In this document: in pieces, positions 51,180 through 59,985 of the stretch | Layout of the letters: every line of letters begins with the position of its first letter | Position numbering within the stretch: position 1 is the first letter of the stretch | Assembly: GCA_017410145.1 (NCBI GenBank) | Contig: JAFQRJ010000031.1 | Span: forward strand, 1 to 64,000 | Source of the DNA: Tyzzerella sp. | GTDB taxonomy: Bacteria; Bacillota; Clostridia; Lachnospirales; Lachnospiraceae | Reading direction: 5' to 3' | Length of the DNA stretch: 64,000 nucleotides | The notes under the pieces: generated by a model | What the model saw: the letters and a program-made list of their open reading frames with translations, nothing else | Database searches by the model: none | Told to the model about the DNA's origin: nothing | Program-made: the position numbers and the translations under genes

Positions 51180-52703
51180 TTAAACAGATTCAAATTCTTC
51201 TACAATATCTTTTGAAGGTGGAGCAGTCAATAAACTTACCACTACGATAGTAATACTTGAAAGAATAAATGCAGGAAGCAATTCGTAAATTCCCCAAATA
51301 CCACCAATTGGTGCAATCAGGTAGTGCCATACAAATACCATCACACCACCAACAATCATTCCGGCTAAGGCACCGTTACGGTTGGTACGTTTCCAGAATA
51401 ATGCGAACAACATCAATGGTCCGAAACAAGCCCCGAAACCGGCCCATGAAAAGGATACAATATCAAATACGGAACTGTTTGGGTTCCATGCAATGATAAC
51501 ACCTACTACAGAGATTAAAACGACAGTTATTCTTGCAGTACGCATGGATGCTTTTTCAGAAAGCTTTAATCCGAAGCAGTTCTTCAGCAAATCCTGAGAC
51601 ACGCTGGAAGAAGCAGCAAGAAGCTGCGAGTCTGAAGTTGACATTGTGCAGGCAAGGATACCGGCAAGGATAAGTCCTGCCATAATCAATGCGAGAACAC
51701 CATTTTCACTCAACAACATTGCCGTTTTGATGATTAAAGTCTCAGCTTGAGATTTGCCTACAAGCACCTCAATAGCTCCAGCCTTTGACATAGAGTAACC
51801 GATAATGCCGATAAAGATAGCAACAGCCATGGAAATCACAACCCATACCGTAGCAATTCTTCTGGAAATTTTCAATTTGTTTTCGTCTTCGATTCCCATG
51901 AAACGAAGCAAAATATGAGGCATACCAAAGTATCCAAGTCCCCATGCCAGTGTAGAAGCAATGGTTAATCCGTTGTATGCTGAAGATGTACCGGTTACAG
52001 GATCATGAGTAGCAAACAAACTCATATAACCGTCCAAATTTTTGGCGTTATCAAGTACTGCATCCATACCGCCGGCAACATTCACACCAAATACCACAAC
52101 GATAATAAGTGCACCTGTCATAACAATGCTCTGAATAAGGTCTGTTGTACTTGCTGCAAGGTAACCACCTAATGCAGTATAAGCAACAATAATGATTGCA
52201 CTGACAATCATAGCTGGTGCGTATGGAATATCAAATAAAGTAGCAAATAATTTTCCGCATGCTGCAAATCCAGAAGCAGTATATGGCACAAAGAATACCA
52301 CAATGAAAATAGCAGAAATAGCTAAGATCAAGCGACTGTTGTCACGAAAACGATTCGAGAAAAATTCCGGAAGCGTAATAGAATTATTTTTTGCAGTATA
52401 GCGACGAAGTCTTTTTGCTACAATCAGCCAGTTGAAATAAGTACCAATGGCTAGACCGATTGCGGTCCAACCAGCTTCAGCACAACCAGATAGGTAGGCA
52501 ACACCAGGAAGTCCCATTAAGAGCCAGCTGCTCATATCGGAGGCTTCAGCACTCATGGCTGTTACGATAGGACCTAGTTTACGCCCTCCAAGATAGAAAT
52601 CGCTAACGTCCTTGTTCTTGGCTGAAAAATATACACCAATTAAGACCATAGCAATAAGATAAATAACAATGACTGTTAAAAGTCCAATGATAGTATTTGT
52701 CAT
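51180..52703 (-). CDS. putP: Sodium/proline symporter
   Basis: A 507-aa SSS-family transporter, matching PutP (E. coli 502 aa). About 13 membrane helices. The N-terminal VSDFYLGGRKLGPIVTAMSAEASDMSSWLLMGLPGVAY (about 28-66) with the Na+ and proline site, GGYLAASTTDLIQSIVM near 170 and SDSQLLAASSSVSQDLLKN near 338-356 are family markers. The ATG at 52703 has AAGGAGAG upstream; a longer frame upstream overlaps the promoter. Takes up proline for osmoprotection or fermentation. Divergent from pyrE. Confidence 0.93.
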   Translation of the reverse strand: MTNTIIGLLTVIVIYLIAMVLIGVYFSAKNKDVSDFYLGGRKLGPIVTAMSAEASDMSSWLLMGLPGVAYLSGCAEAGWTAIGLAIGTYFNWLIVAKRLRRYTAKNNSITLPEFFSNRFRDNSRLILAISAIFIVVFFVPYTASGFAACGKLFATLFDIPYAPAMIVSAIIIVAYTALGGYLAASTTDLIQSIVMTGALIIVVVFGVNVAGGMDAVLDNAKNLDGYMSLFATHDPVTGTSSAYNGLTIASTLAWGLGYFGMPHILLRFMGIEDENKLKISRRIATVWVVISMAVAIFIGIIGYSMSKAGAIEVLVGKSQAETLIIKTAMLLSENGVLALIMAGLILAGILACTMSTSDSQLLAASSSVSQDLLKNCFGLKLSEKASMRTARITVVLISVVGVIIAWNPNSSVFDIVSFSWAGFGACFGPLMLFALFWKRTNRNGALAGMIVGGVMVFVWHYLIAPIGGIWGIYELLPAFILSSITIVVVSLLTAPPSKDIVEEFESV

Positions 52704-52751
52704 TTTAGTCTCTCCTTTTGTGAAATATAATTTAATAATGTAATTCGCTAA

Positions 52752-52780
52752 AGTATACCATAAAATAGAGTAAAGTGCAA
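52752..52780 (-). promoter_or_regulatory. Predicted sigma-A promoter of putP
   Basis: On the minus strand: TTGCAC (52780-52775), 17-bp spacer, TATACT (52757-52752). Directly abuts the divergent pyrE promoter, with the two -35 boxes touching. Confidence 0.75.
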
Positions 52781-52809
52781 TTGAAATGAACATATTTTTA
52801 TGATACTAT
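52781..52809 (+). promoter_or_regulatory. Predicted sigma-A promoter of pyrE
   Basis: TTGAAA at 52781-52786, 17-bp spacer, TG-A-TACTAT ending at 52809 (extended -10), 40 bp before the start codon. Confidence 0.7.
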
Positions 52810-52849
52810 GATAAAAGGAAAAAACTTGAAAATTAAGGAGGATATAGAG

Positions 52850-53530
52850 ATGGAACAATATAAGCAAGAGTTTATAGACTTTATGGTAGAAAGTAAGGTG
52901 TTGAAGTTTGGAGATTTCACATTGAAGAGTGGTAGAAAGTCTCCTTTTTTCATGAATGCGGGTGGATATGTGACTGGTTCACAACTTATGAAATTAGGCG
53001 AATATTATGCAAAAGCAATTCATAACACATATGGCGACGAATTCGATGTGTTGTTTGGACCTGCATATAAAGGAATACCGATTGCAGTTGTTACAGCCAT
53101 TGCATATAGCAATTTATTTGGCAAAGAGGTTCGTTATTGTTCAGATCGTAAAGAAGAAAAAGACCATGGGGCAGACAAGGGAAGTTTCCTTGGAAGTAAA
53201 CTGCAGGATGGTGACAGAGTGATTATGATTGAAGATGTTACAACATCCGGTAAATCGATGGAAGAGACAGTGCCAAAAGTAAAAGGTGCTGCAGATGTGG
53301 AGATTGTTGGACTTATGGTTTCCTTGAATCGTATGGAAGTGGGAAAAGGCGGCGAAAAGAGTGCTTTAGATGAAGTAAAAGATTTGTACGGTTTCCCGAC
53401 AGCAGCAATCGTATCTATGGCAGAAGTTGTAGAACACTTATACAACAAAGAGTGCAATGGGGAAATTATTATTGATAATACATTGAAAGCGGCAATTGAT
53501 GCATACTATGAACAGTATGGTGTTAAATAG
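52850..53530 (+). CDS. pyrE: Orotate phosphoribosyltransferase
   Basis: A 226-aa enzyme that joins orotate to PRPP, fifth step of UMP synthesis. FTLKSGRKSPFFMNAG near 24-39, the flexible loop RKEEKDHGADKGSFLGSKL near 100-118 and the PRPP loop VIMIEDVTTSGKS near 124-136 are intact. The ATG at 52850 is chosen because AAGGAGG precedes it; a longer frame begins inside the promoter. It is about 15 kb away from pyrCFKD and has its own promoter shared head-to-head with putP. Confidence 0.95.
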   Translation: MEQYKQEFIDFMVESKVLKFGDFTLKSGRKSPFFMNAGGYVTGSQLMKLGEYYAKAIHNTYGDEFDVLFGPAYKGIPIAVVTAIAYSNLFGKEVRYCSDRKEEKDHGADKGSFLGSKLQDGDRVIMIEDVTTSGKSMEETVPKVKGAADVEIVGLMVSLNRMEVGKGGEKSALDEVKDLYGFPTAAIVSMAEVVEHLYNKECNGEIIIDNTLKAAIDAYYEQYGVK

Positions 53531-53546
53531 TAGGAGAAGAACGTAA

Positions 53547-53978
53547 GTGAAAAAGAAAATAATATTTGGATTGTATATTTTCTTTTTGTTGTATTTTTTG
53601 ATTTTTTCTGAAATATACGGAAGAAGTGGAGTTATGCAGGATTACCATTATAATATCACTCCATTTCAAGAAATAGAGCGTTTCTGGAAATACCGTGAAC
53701 AATTGGGATTGATGTCATACATCAACTTGTTTGGGAATGTACTGATATTTGCTCCCTTTGGTTTTATTGAGCCTCTGGCGAGTAAGAAAAGGAGTTTTTG
53801 GGCAACGCTTGTTGATGGATGTCTGCTAAGTCTATCAGTTGAAATCTTTCAGTTCATAACAAAAGTTGGACGTTTTGATGTGGATGATTTGTTACTCAAT
53901 ACAAGTGGTGTGGCAATAGGATACATCTGTTTTCTTATATGGAATGCGATAAGGAGAAAATATGGCACGAAGGGATAA
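53547..53978 (+). CDS. VanZ family protein
   Basis: A 143-aa membrane protein with four helices (about 4-21, 56-73, 82-100 and 112-130). YHYNITPFQEIERFW near 32-46 and INLFGNVLIFAPFGF...SLSVEIFQFITKVGRFDVDDLLLNTSGVAIGY are VanZ hallmarks. It starts with GTG behind TAGGAGAAG. VanZ relatives can affect teicoplanin tolerance or surface glycolipids, but most, including this one, have no known function. It overlaps the next gene by 17 bp, forming a pyrE-linked operon. Confidence 0.85.
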   Translation: MKKKIIFGLYIFFLLYFLIFSEIYGRSGVMQDYHYNITPFQEIERFWKYREQLGLMSYINLFGNVLIFAPFGFIEPLASKKRSFWATLVDGCLLSLSVEIFQFITKVGRFDVDDLLLNTSGVAIGYICFLIWNAIRRKYGTKG

Positions 53979-54303
53979 AGAGCGGAATAGAAAAAGACGT
54001 AAATATGGTCAGGCTAAATTAAAGCACGCAAAGAGGGGAATCATATCTTGTATACTTTCAGCAACCGTTTTTCTTGTTATGATTGGGTTGCTTGTGAAAG
54101 CTTATACAAGCAGAGGAACAGCGGCACCGATTATCGGCGGTCTTGGCTTAAGTGCAGTGATTCTTGCAGGGATAAGTTTGTATATGGGAGTTCGTGGGTT
54201 TAAAGAACGTGAAAAAAACTATCTGACATGTAAGATTGGAACCATATGCAGTGCATTTTTTATTTTTGGATTTATAATAATTTTTTGTAGAGGTTTGTTT
54301 TAA
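53962..54303 (+). CDS. Small membrane protein (DUF6142-like)
   Basis: A 113-aa protein with a strongly basic N-terminus (MARRDKERNRKRRKYGQAKLKHAKRG) and three helices (about 27-46, 55-75 and 87-109). The layout fits small Clostridia proteins labelled DUF6142. It overlaps the VanZ-like gene by 17 bp and the aminopeptidase-like gene by 1 bp, so the three are translationally coupled and may act together. Its site AAGGAG lies inside vanZ. No function known. Confidence 0.65.
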   Translation: MARRDKERNRKRRKYGQAKLKHAKRGIISCILSATVFLVMIGLLVKAYTSRGTAAPIIGGLGLSAVILAGISLYMGVRGFKEREKNYLTCKIGTICSAFFIFGFIIIFCRGLF

Positions 54304-56342
54304 TGAATGAAAGATATGAACTTGCAATAGAACGCATTCGTTCCATTGTAAATGAGAATACAGTAGGTCAGAAATATCGCGATTATTTTCAGACTGTGGC
54401 AAGGTTTATTTTGGAGGTAGATGCAGTTAAAAAACGGTTGGAGAATAAGCAGAATGAAGAATGTACATTTGAAGACCTGAAAAGTGAAAATTATAATCTT
54501 TATAAAGACATATTGAGTCAGAACTACGAAGGAAGTTATGCAAATCCCACCTATGCCGTTGTAAAAATAGGTGAGGAGTATGGGCGGATTCTTAGTTTTC
54601 TATATACGGAGATACGAAGTGAAATTCCATATGTATATGAAAAGCGTTTGGAATATCTGACCATTTGTAATGAATTATTTATTGAAGTTTACAATTGTTT
54701 CGAAGCAGAGGAAGAACCGGACATAGCAGAACTTAAAAGTATTATCTATTGGTACGCAAGTGATTACTGCGACGTGTTTTTAACGGACCGAATAGAAGAA
54801 CAGGTGAACTCAAACTGCACATTTGCCACAGATATTGTGATGAATAGCAATCTCAATGACCTGAGTTATTTATATTATTATGGTGAGTTTGTTTCTGAAA
54901 ATGAAATCGGAACTGCCAAACACTTAAATTCCCTTCCGCAAGAAGTGATTGACCGTATGGCAGAGGTTTATACGGAAGGTTATCGGAAGGGCTTTGAAAT
55001 TGCAGGCATTGATTTATCAAAAAAATTAGTGGTTAACGTACGTTACCAATTGGGCTTCGAACGGGTGATTCGAAGGGCAATTGAAAATTTTGCTAAAATG
55101 GGACTTCGTCCAAGTATTTATCGTGCGGCTGTGAATGTGGTCACAAAAAAGCAACAGCACAAGATTGGTTATTGTGGCGGCAATCCAAACAAGCAGTATG
55201 ATTACGATCATCGTGACGATCAGGCATTGTTCTTGGATAAGAAATTTATAGAGCGCAAATTGGATGTCATGAAGAATGCATATGAGCAGTATAAAGATTG
55301 GGCGGCAGGCTTTGCCGGTCCGGCTGTGATGGAAGTGTTCGGAGAGGAACCATTTTCACCGGTTCAAAAATCAGAAGCCATTCGCTTGAGTGACAAGCAG
55401 CAGCAATTATCTGTCTTGTATGATAACAAGTCCGGACAATTGACTAATCAATATATCAAAGGCGATGAACGTAGTTTTACCATTATTGCCTATCCACTTC
55501 CGGAGATTGGCGAGCAGTATACGGAGATTTTTGATGAGATTATCCGTATTAATACTTTGGATGCGAATTTGTATGAAAAGGTGCAACAGACCATCATAGA
55601 TGTTCTTGACCAAGGGGAATATGTACATGTAGTTGGCAAGGGTGAAAATGAGACGGATTTAAAAATTCAGTTATATAGATTACAGGAACCTGAAAAAGAG
55701 ACCATTTTTGAAAACTGTGTGGCTGATGTCAACATTCCGGTTGGGGAGGTGTTTACTTCACCGGTGCTGGAGGGTACAGACGGGGTTCTCAATGTAAGCA
55801 AAGTATATTTGAATGAACTGCAGTATCGTGATTTAAAGCTTACTTTTAAAGATGGAAGAATAACGGATTATAATTGTAGCAACTTTGAGGATGCAGAAGA
55901 AGGAAAGAAATTTATCAAAGATAACGTGCTTTATAACCATGATACACTTCCAATGGGAGAGTTTGCGATTGGAACCAACACCACGGCTTATGTGGTGGCA
56001 AGAAAGTATCAGATAGAGGATAAGTTCCCGATTCTGATTGCAGAAAAGACAGGTCCACATTTTGCGATTGGAGATACTTGCTATAGCTGGAGTGAAGAGA
56101 ATCGTGTTTATAACCAAAATGGAAAAGAGATTGTTGCAAAGGATAATTCGGTATCTATTTTGAGAAAAGAGGATGTTTCAAAGGCGTACTTCAACTGCCA
56201 CACGGATATTACCATCCCATATGATGAGTTGGGAGAAATTAGTGTTGTTAAGGCAGATGGAACGAGGATACCAATCCTGTTGGATGGAAGATTTGTATTA
56301 ACAGGTACAGAGGTTTTAAATCAGGCACTTGACGAAATGTAG
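54303..56342 (+). CDS. M29 aminopeptidase-like protein with a long N-terminal extension
   Basis: A 679-aa protein. The C-terminal about 380 residues match the M29 (AmpS/PepS) metallopeptidases: PVGEVFTSPV near 479-488 (Glu ligand), GEFAIGTNTTAY near 552-563 (Glu), ILIAEKTGPHFAIGDTCYSW near 576-595 (His) and FNCHTDITI near 630-638 (His-x-Asp). All metal-binding positions are thus represented. M29 enzymes are usually about 400 aa, so about 250-300 residues at the N-terminus are extra, mostly helical and of unknown role. Cytosolic; likely trims peptides. Starts 1 bp inside the preceding gene. Confidence 0.78.
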   Translation: MNERYELAIERIRSIVNENTVGQKYRDYFQTVARFILEVDAVKKRLENKQNEECTFEDLKSENYNLYKDILSQNYEGSYANPTYAVVKIGEEYGRILSFLYTEIRSEIPYVYEKRLEYLTICNELFIEVYNCFEAEEEPDIAELKSIIYWYASDYCDVFLTDRIEEQVNSNCTFATDIVMNSNLNDLSYLYYYGEFVSENEIGTAKHLNSLPQEVIDRMAEVYTEGYRKGFEIAGIDLSKKLVVNVRYQLGFERVIRRAIENFAKMGLRPSIYRAAVNVVTKKQQHKIGYCGGNPNKQYDYDHRDDQALFLDKKFIERKLDVMKNAYEQYKDWAAGFAGPAVMEVFGEEPFSPVQKSEAIRLSDKQQQLSVLYDNKSGQLTNQYIKGDERSFTIIAYPLPEIGEQYTEIFDEIIRINTLDANLYEKVQQTIIDVLDQGEYVHVVGKGENETDLKIQLYRLQEPEKETIFENCVADVNIPVGEVFTSPVLEGTDGVLNVSKVYLNELQYRDLKLTFKDGRITDYNCSNFEDAEEGKKFIKDNVLYNHDTLPMGEFAIGTNTTAYVVARKYQIEDKFPILIAEKTGPHFAIGDTCYSWSEENRVYNQNGKEIVAKDNSVSILRKEDVSKAYFNCHTDITIPYDELGEISVVKADGTRIPILLDGRFVLTGTEVLNQALDEM

Positions 56343-56390
56343 TAATAAGCATTTATTAATATTTATAAGGATATATAACGTGGATAACGG

Positions 56391-56419
56391 TTGACATTCA
56401 ATGCCTGCGTTAGTAAAAT
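56391..56419 (+). promoter_or_regulatory. Predicted sigma-A promoter of the purEMND operon
   Basis: Consensus TTGACA at 56391-56396, 17-bp spacer, TAAAAT at 56414-56419. The leader has a CTTATAAGT palindrome and an ACTTATAA repeat that could be regulatory; I see no clear purine riboswitch. Confidence 0.75.
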
Positions 56420-56477
56420 ATCTTATAAGTGAACTTGTATTTATTTTCATTACTTATAAAACAAAAGGAGAAAGAAG

Positions 56478-56990
56478 ATGCCAAAAGTAGGAATCGTAAT
56501 GGGAAGTGACTCAGACCTTAAGGTTATGAGTAAAGCAGCAGACATGCTGGAGAAATTTGGTATTGAGTATGAGATGACAATTATTTCAGCTCACCGTATG
56601 CCAGATGTATTTTTCAATTATGCGAAATCAGCAGAAGAGAAAGACTACAAAGTAATTATCGCAGGAGCAGGAATGGCAGCACACCTTCCGGGTATGTGCG
56701 CAGCATTGTTCCCAATGCCGGTTATCGGAGTTCCGATATCGGGAAAGAATTTGGATGGTATGGATGCAGTATATTCCATTTTGCAGATGCCACCTGGAAT
56801 CCCTGTTGCAACAGTTGCAATTGATGGTGGAGCAAATGCAGGTATCTTGGCAGCAAAGATTCTAGCTACATCGAATCCAGAGATTTTGGATAAGCTGAAA
56901 GCATATTCTGTAGAAATGAAAGAAACAGTTCAAGGAAAAGCAGATAAGTTAGCTGAACTTGGATATAAGGAATACGTAAAACAAATGTAA
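56478..56990 (+). CDS. purE: N5-carboxyaminoimidazole ribonucleotide mutase
   Basis: A 170-aa class I PurE. GIVMGSDSDLKVM near 5-17 binds the ribonucleotide phosphate, and ISAHRMPD near 39-46 holds the catalytic His. AGAGMAAHLPGMCAALFPMPVIGVPI and LQMPPGIPVATVAIDGGANAGILAAKIL complete the signature. Class I enzymes usually need PurK to make the substrate; no purK is in the window. It begins the purE-purM-purN-purD operon with AAAGGAG before the ATG. Confidence 0.95.
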   Translation: MPKVGIVMGSDSDLKVMSKAADMLEKFGIEYEMTIISAHRMPDVFFNYAKSAEEKDYKVIIAGAGMAAHLPGMCAALFPMPVIGVPISGKNLDGMDAVYSILQMPPGIPVATVAIDGGANAGILAAKILATSNPEILDKLKAYSVEMKETVQGKADKLAELGYKEYVKQM

Positions 56991-57011
56991 GACACAATGG
57001 AGGATAAAAAG

Positions 57012-58037
57012 ATGGATTATAAGAACGCGGGCGTAGATATTGAAGCTGGTTACAAATCAGTAGAACTTATGAAAAAACATGTTCAGGCAACAATGAGACC
57101 GGAAGTACTCACAAACATCGGCGGATTTTCAGGTGCCTTTTCTATGGAGAAATTTAAAGACATGGAAAAGCCGACTCTTGTTTCCGGAACAGATGGTGTT
57201 GGAACAAAATTAAAATTAGCATTTATCATGGACAAACACGATACAATCGGTATCGACTGTGTGGCAATGTGTGTAAATGACATCGCATGTGCAGGGGGAG
57301 AACCTTTATTCTTCTTAGACTACATTGCATGTGGTAAAAATGAACCGGAAAAAATTGCAACAATCGTTAGTGGTGTTGCAGACGGATGTATCCAATCAGG
57401 TGCAGCTTTAATCGGTGGTGAAACAGCAGAAATGCCAGGATTCTATCCGGTTGACGAATACGACCTTGCAGGTTTTGCTGTTGGTGTCGTAGATGAAAAA
57501 GATTTAATTACAGGGAAAGATTTAAAAGCGGGAGATGTGCTTATCGGTATGGCATCTTCAGGCGTACATAGCAATGGTTTTTCACTGGTTCGTAAAGTGT
57601 TCAATATGAGTGAAGAATCTCTTAAGAGAGAATATGATTCTTTGGGATGTACATTGGGTGAAGCATTACTTGCTCCAACAAAAATTTATGTAAAAGCATT
57701 GCGTACGATTAAAGAATCTGGTATTAAGATTAAAGCATGTAGCCATATTACAGGTGGCGGATTCTATGAAAACATTCCACGTATGTTAAAAGAAGGTACA
57801 CATGCTGTTGTTAAAAAAGACAGTTACCCAATCCCACCAATCTTCAAAATGTTAGCAGTAGATGGTGACATCGAAGAACAAATGATGTACAACACATTTA
57901 ACATGGGACTTGGTATGATTGTTGCAGTTGATGAAAAAGATGTAGAAGCTACCCTTGCAGCAATCAAAGAAGCTGGAGAAGACGGATATGTAGTTGGTCA
58001 TATTGAGTCAGGTGACAAAGGAGTTACTTTATGCTAA
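57012..58037 (+). CDS. purM: Phosphoribosylformylglycinamidine cyclo-ligase (AIR synthetase)
   Basis: A 341-aa ATP-dependent cyclase of purine synthesis. The N-terminal [32 protein letters not shown] [13 protein letters not shown] near 61-73, [21 protein letters not shown] near 92-112 and [11 protein letters not shown] near 137-147 are diagnostic. The C-terminal half has [15 protein letters not shown] near 245. The ATG at 57012 is preferred since GGAGGA falls just before it; the earlier ATG at 56997 precedes that site. purN overlaps its end by 7 bp. Confidence 0.96.
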   Translation: MDYKNAGVDIEAGYKSVELMKKHVQATMRPEVLTNIGGFSGAFSMEKFKDMEKPTLVSGTDGVGTKLKLAFIMDKHDTIGIDCVAMCVNDIACAGGEPLFFLDYIACGKNEPEKIATIVSGVADGCIQSGAALIGGETAEMPGFYPVDEYDLAGFAVGVVDEKDLITGKDLKAGDVLIGMASSGVHSNGFSLVRKVFNMSEESLKREYDSLGCTLGEALLAPTKIYVKALRTIKESGIKIKACSHITGGGFYENIPRMLKEGTHAVVKKDSYPIPPIFKMLAVDGDIEEQMMYNTFNMGLGMIVAVDEKDVEATLAAIKEAGEDGYVVGHIESGDKGVTLC

Positions 58038-58654
58038 GAGTTGTTGTATTGGTTTCCGGTGGAGGAACAAATTTACAAGCAATTATCGATGCAGTAGATA
58101 ATGGAGAGATAACGAATACAGAGATTGTCGGCGTTATCAGTAATAATAAAAATGCGTATGCATTAGAAAGAGCAAAGGCGAAGGGAATCCCTAACCAATG
58201 CATTTCTCCAAAAGATTATGAGACAAGAGCCGAATTCAACGATGCATTGTTGCATGCAGTTGACGAGATGAAAGCCGATTTGCTTGTGCTTGCCGGTTTC
58301 CTTGTAGTTATTCCGGAGAAGATGATTGAACAATATAGAAATCGCATCATCAATATCCATCCATCTCTGATTCCGTCATTCTGTGGGACGGGATTCTATG
58401 GCTTGAAGGTACATGAAGCGGCTTTGGAAAAAGGCGTGAAAGTGGTAGGAGCAACCGTTCATTTTGTGGACGAAGGAACTGATACAGGCGCAATTATTTT
58501 ACAGAAAGCAGTTGCTGTAGAAAAAGGGGATACCCCAGAGTTGTTACAACGCAGAGTCATGGAACAGGCAGAGTGGAAGATTTTGCCGAAGGCAATTGAT
58601 TTGATTGCAAATGACAAACTGGAAATGATTGACGGAAAAGTGTGGATAAAATAG
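58031..58654 (+). CDS. purN: Phosphoribosylglycinamide formyltransferase
   Basis: A 207-aa folate-dependent GAR transformylase. [18 protein letters not shown] near 4-21 binds substrate phosphate, [33 protein letters not shown] near 81-113 holds the catalytic Asn and His, and [21 protein letters not shown] near 136-156 has the catalytic Asp. Where most enzymes read HPSLLPSFxGxHA, this one has [15 protein letters not shown]. Coupled to purM by a 7-bp overlap. Confidence 0.95.
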   Translation: MLRVVVLVSGGGTNLQAIIDAVDNGEITNTEIVGVISNNKNAYALERAKAKGIPNQCISPKDYETRAEFNDALLHAVDEMKADLLVLAGFLVVIPEKMIEQYRNRIINIHPSLIPSFCGTGFYGLKVHEAALEKGVKVVGATVHFVDEGTDTGAIILQKAVAVEKGDTPELLQRRVMEQAEWKILPKAIDLIANDKLEMIDGKVWIK

Positions 58655-58665
58655 GAGAATTTCAG

Positions 58666-59937
58666 ATGAAAGTATTAATCGTAGGAAGTGGCGGAAGAGA
58701 ACATGCAATTGCATGGAAAGTAGCCCAAAGCGAGAAAGTAGATAAGATTTACTGCGCACCGGGAAATGCGGGCTGTGCAGAATATGCAGAATGTGTTGCA
58801 ATCGGTGCAATGGAATTTGACAAGTTAGTTTCGTTTGCAAAGGAAAAAGAAATTGACCTTACGGTAATCGGTATGGATGACCCGTTGGTTGGCGGAGTAG
58901 TGGATGCCTTTGAAGAAGCGGGACTTCGTGTGTTTGGACCACGCAAAAATGCAGCGATTTTGGAAGGCTCAAAAGCATTTTCCAAAGACTTGATGAAAAA
59001 ATACAATATTCCAACAGCGGCGTATGAGAATTTTGACAATGCAGAAGAGGCACTTCGCTACTTGGAGACAGCAAAATTCCCAATCGTGTTAAAGGCTGAC
59101 GGTCTTGCGCTTGGAAAAGGTGTATTAATCTGTAATACATTAGAAGAAGCACAAGAAGGCGTTCGTTCGATTATGTTGGATAAGCAATTCGGTACCGCTG
59201 GAAATCGTATGGTTATCGAAGAGTTTATGACGGGACGTGAAGTTTCTGTGTTATCTTTTGTGGATGGGAACACAATTAAAACGATGACCTCTGCACAAGA
59301 CCACAAACGTGCAAAGGATGGAGACCAAGGACTTAACACAGGTGGTATGGGTACATTTTCACCAAGCCCATTCTACACAGAAGAAGTTGACGAGTTCTGT
59401 AAGAAATATATTTATCAGCCAACTGTTGATGCAATGAAGGCAGAAGGCAGAGGATTTAAAGGAATTATTTTCTTTGGATTGATGCTGACACCAGATGGTC
59501 CACGTGTATTGGAATACAATGCTCGTTTCGGTGATCCGGAAACACAGGTAGTGTTGCCACGTATGAAGAGTGACATTGTAGAAGTGTTTGAGGCTTGTAT
59601 CGATGGAACATTAGACAAAGTAGAATTGGAATTTGAAGATAATGCAGCAGTATGCGTTGTACTTGCATCAGACGGATATCCATTGAGCTATGAAAAAGGA
59701 TTCCCAATCGAAGGCTTGGATGAATTCCAAAAACACGAAGGATATTATTGCTTCCATGCAGGAACCAAGTTTGACGGTGATGCTATCGTGACAAACGGTG
59801 GACGTGTACTTGGAGTTACTGCTAAGGGAAAAGACTTAAAAGAAGCAAGAGCAAATGCTTATGCTGCAACAGAGTGGGTAAATTTTGCAAACAAATATAA
59901 GAGAAATGACATCGGAAAAGCAATTGATGAAGCTTAG
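58666..59937 (+). CDS. purD: Phosphoribosylamine-glycine ligase
   Basis: A 423-aa ATP-grasp enzyme that makes GAR from phosphoribosylamine and glycine. VGSGGREHAIAWK near 6-18, the A-loop KADGLALGKGV near 143-153, EEFMTGREVSVLSF near 185-198 and GMMLTPDGPRVLEYNARFGDPE near 273-294 are present (here GLMLTPDGPRVLEYNARFGDPE). The ATG at 58666 follows TAGGAG. It uses the product of PurF; the only PurF-like protein in the window lacks a glutaminase cysteine. A terminator follows, split by an inserted element. Confidence 0.96.
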   Translation: MKVLIVGSGGREHAIAWKVAQSEKVDKIYCAPGNAGCAEYAECVAIGAMEFDKLVSFAKEKEIDLTVIGMDDPLVGGVVDAFEEAGLRVFGPRKNAAILEGSKAFSKDLMKKYNIPTAAYENFDNAEEALRYLETAKFPIVLKADGLALGKGVLICNTLEEAQEGVRSIMLDKQFGTAGNRMVIEEFMTGREVSVLSFVDGNTIKTMTSAQDHKRAKDGDQGLNTGGMGTFSPSPFYTEEVDEFCKKYIYQPTVDAMKAEGRGFKGIIFFGLMLTPDGPRVLEYNARFGDPETQVVLPRMKSDIVEVFEACIDGTLDKVELEFEDNAAVCVVLASDGYPLSYEKGFPIEGLDEFQKHEGYYCFHAGTKFDGDAIVTNGGRVLGVTAKGKDLKEARANAYAATEWVNFANKYKRNDIGKAIDEA

Positions 59938-59950
59938 AAGATAATGTGAG

Positions 59951-59982
59951 GGCTCTACGACTTACGTCGTGGGGCCTGTTTT
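59951..59982 (+). terminator. Intrinsic terminator after purD, T-tract used as insertion target
   Basis: GGCTCTACGAC (59951-59961) pairs with GTCGTGGGGCC (59966-59976) through 11 pairs including two G-U, loop TTAC, followed by TGTTTT. The element at 59986 is inserted at the end of this T-tract. Confidence 0.8.
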
Positions 59983-59985
59983 AAT
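59978..59985. repeat. Left target-site duplication (8 bp)
   Basis: GTTTTAAT directly before the left inverted repeat; an identical copy is at 60447-60454. Confidence 0.9.

Noticed and set aside
56343..56477. Purine riboswitch upstream of purE
   Set aside because: A consensus promoter leaves a leader too short, and the conserved junction sequences of the purine aptamer are not recognisable.
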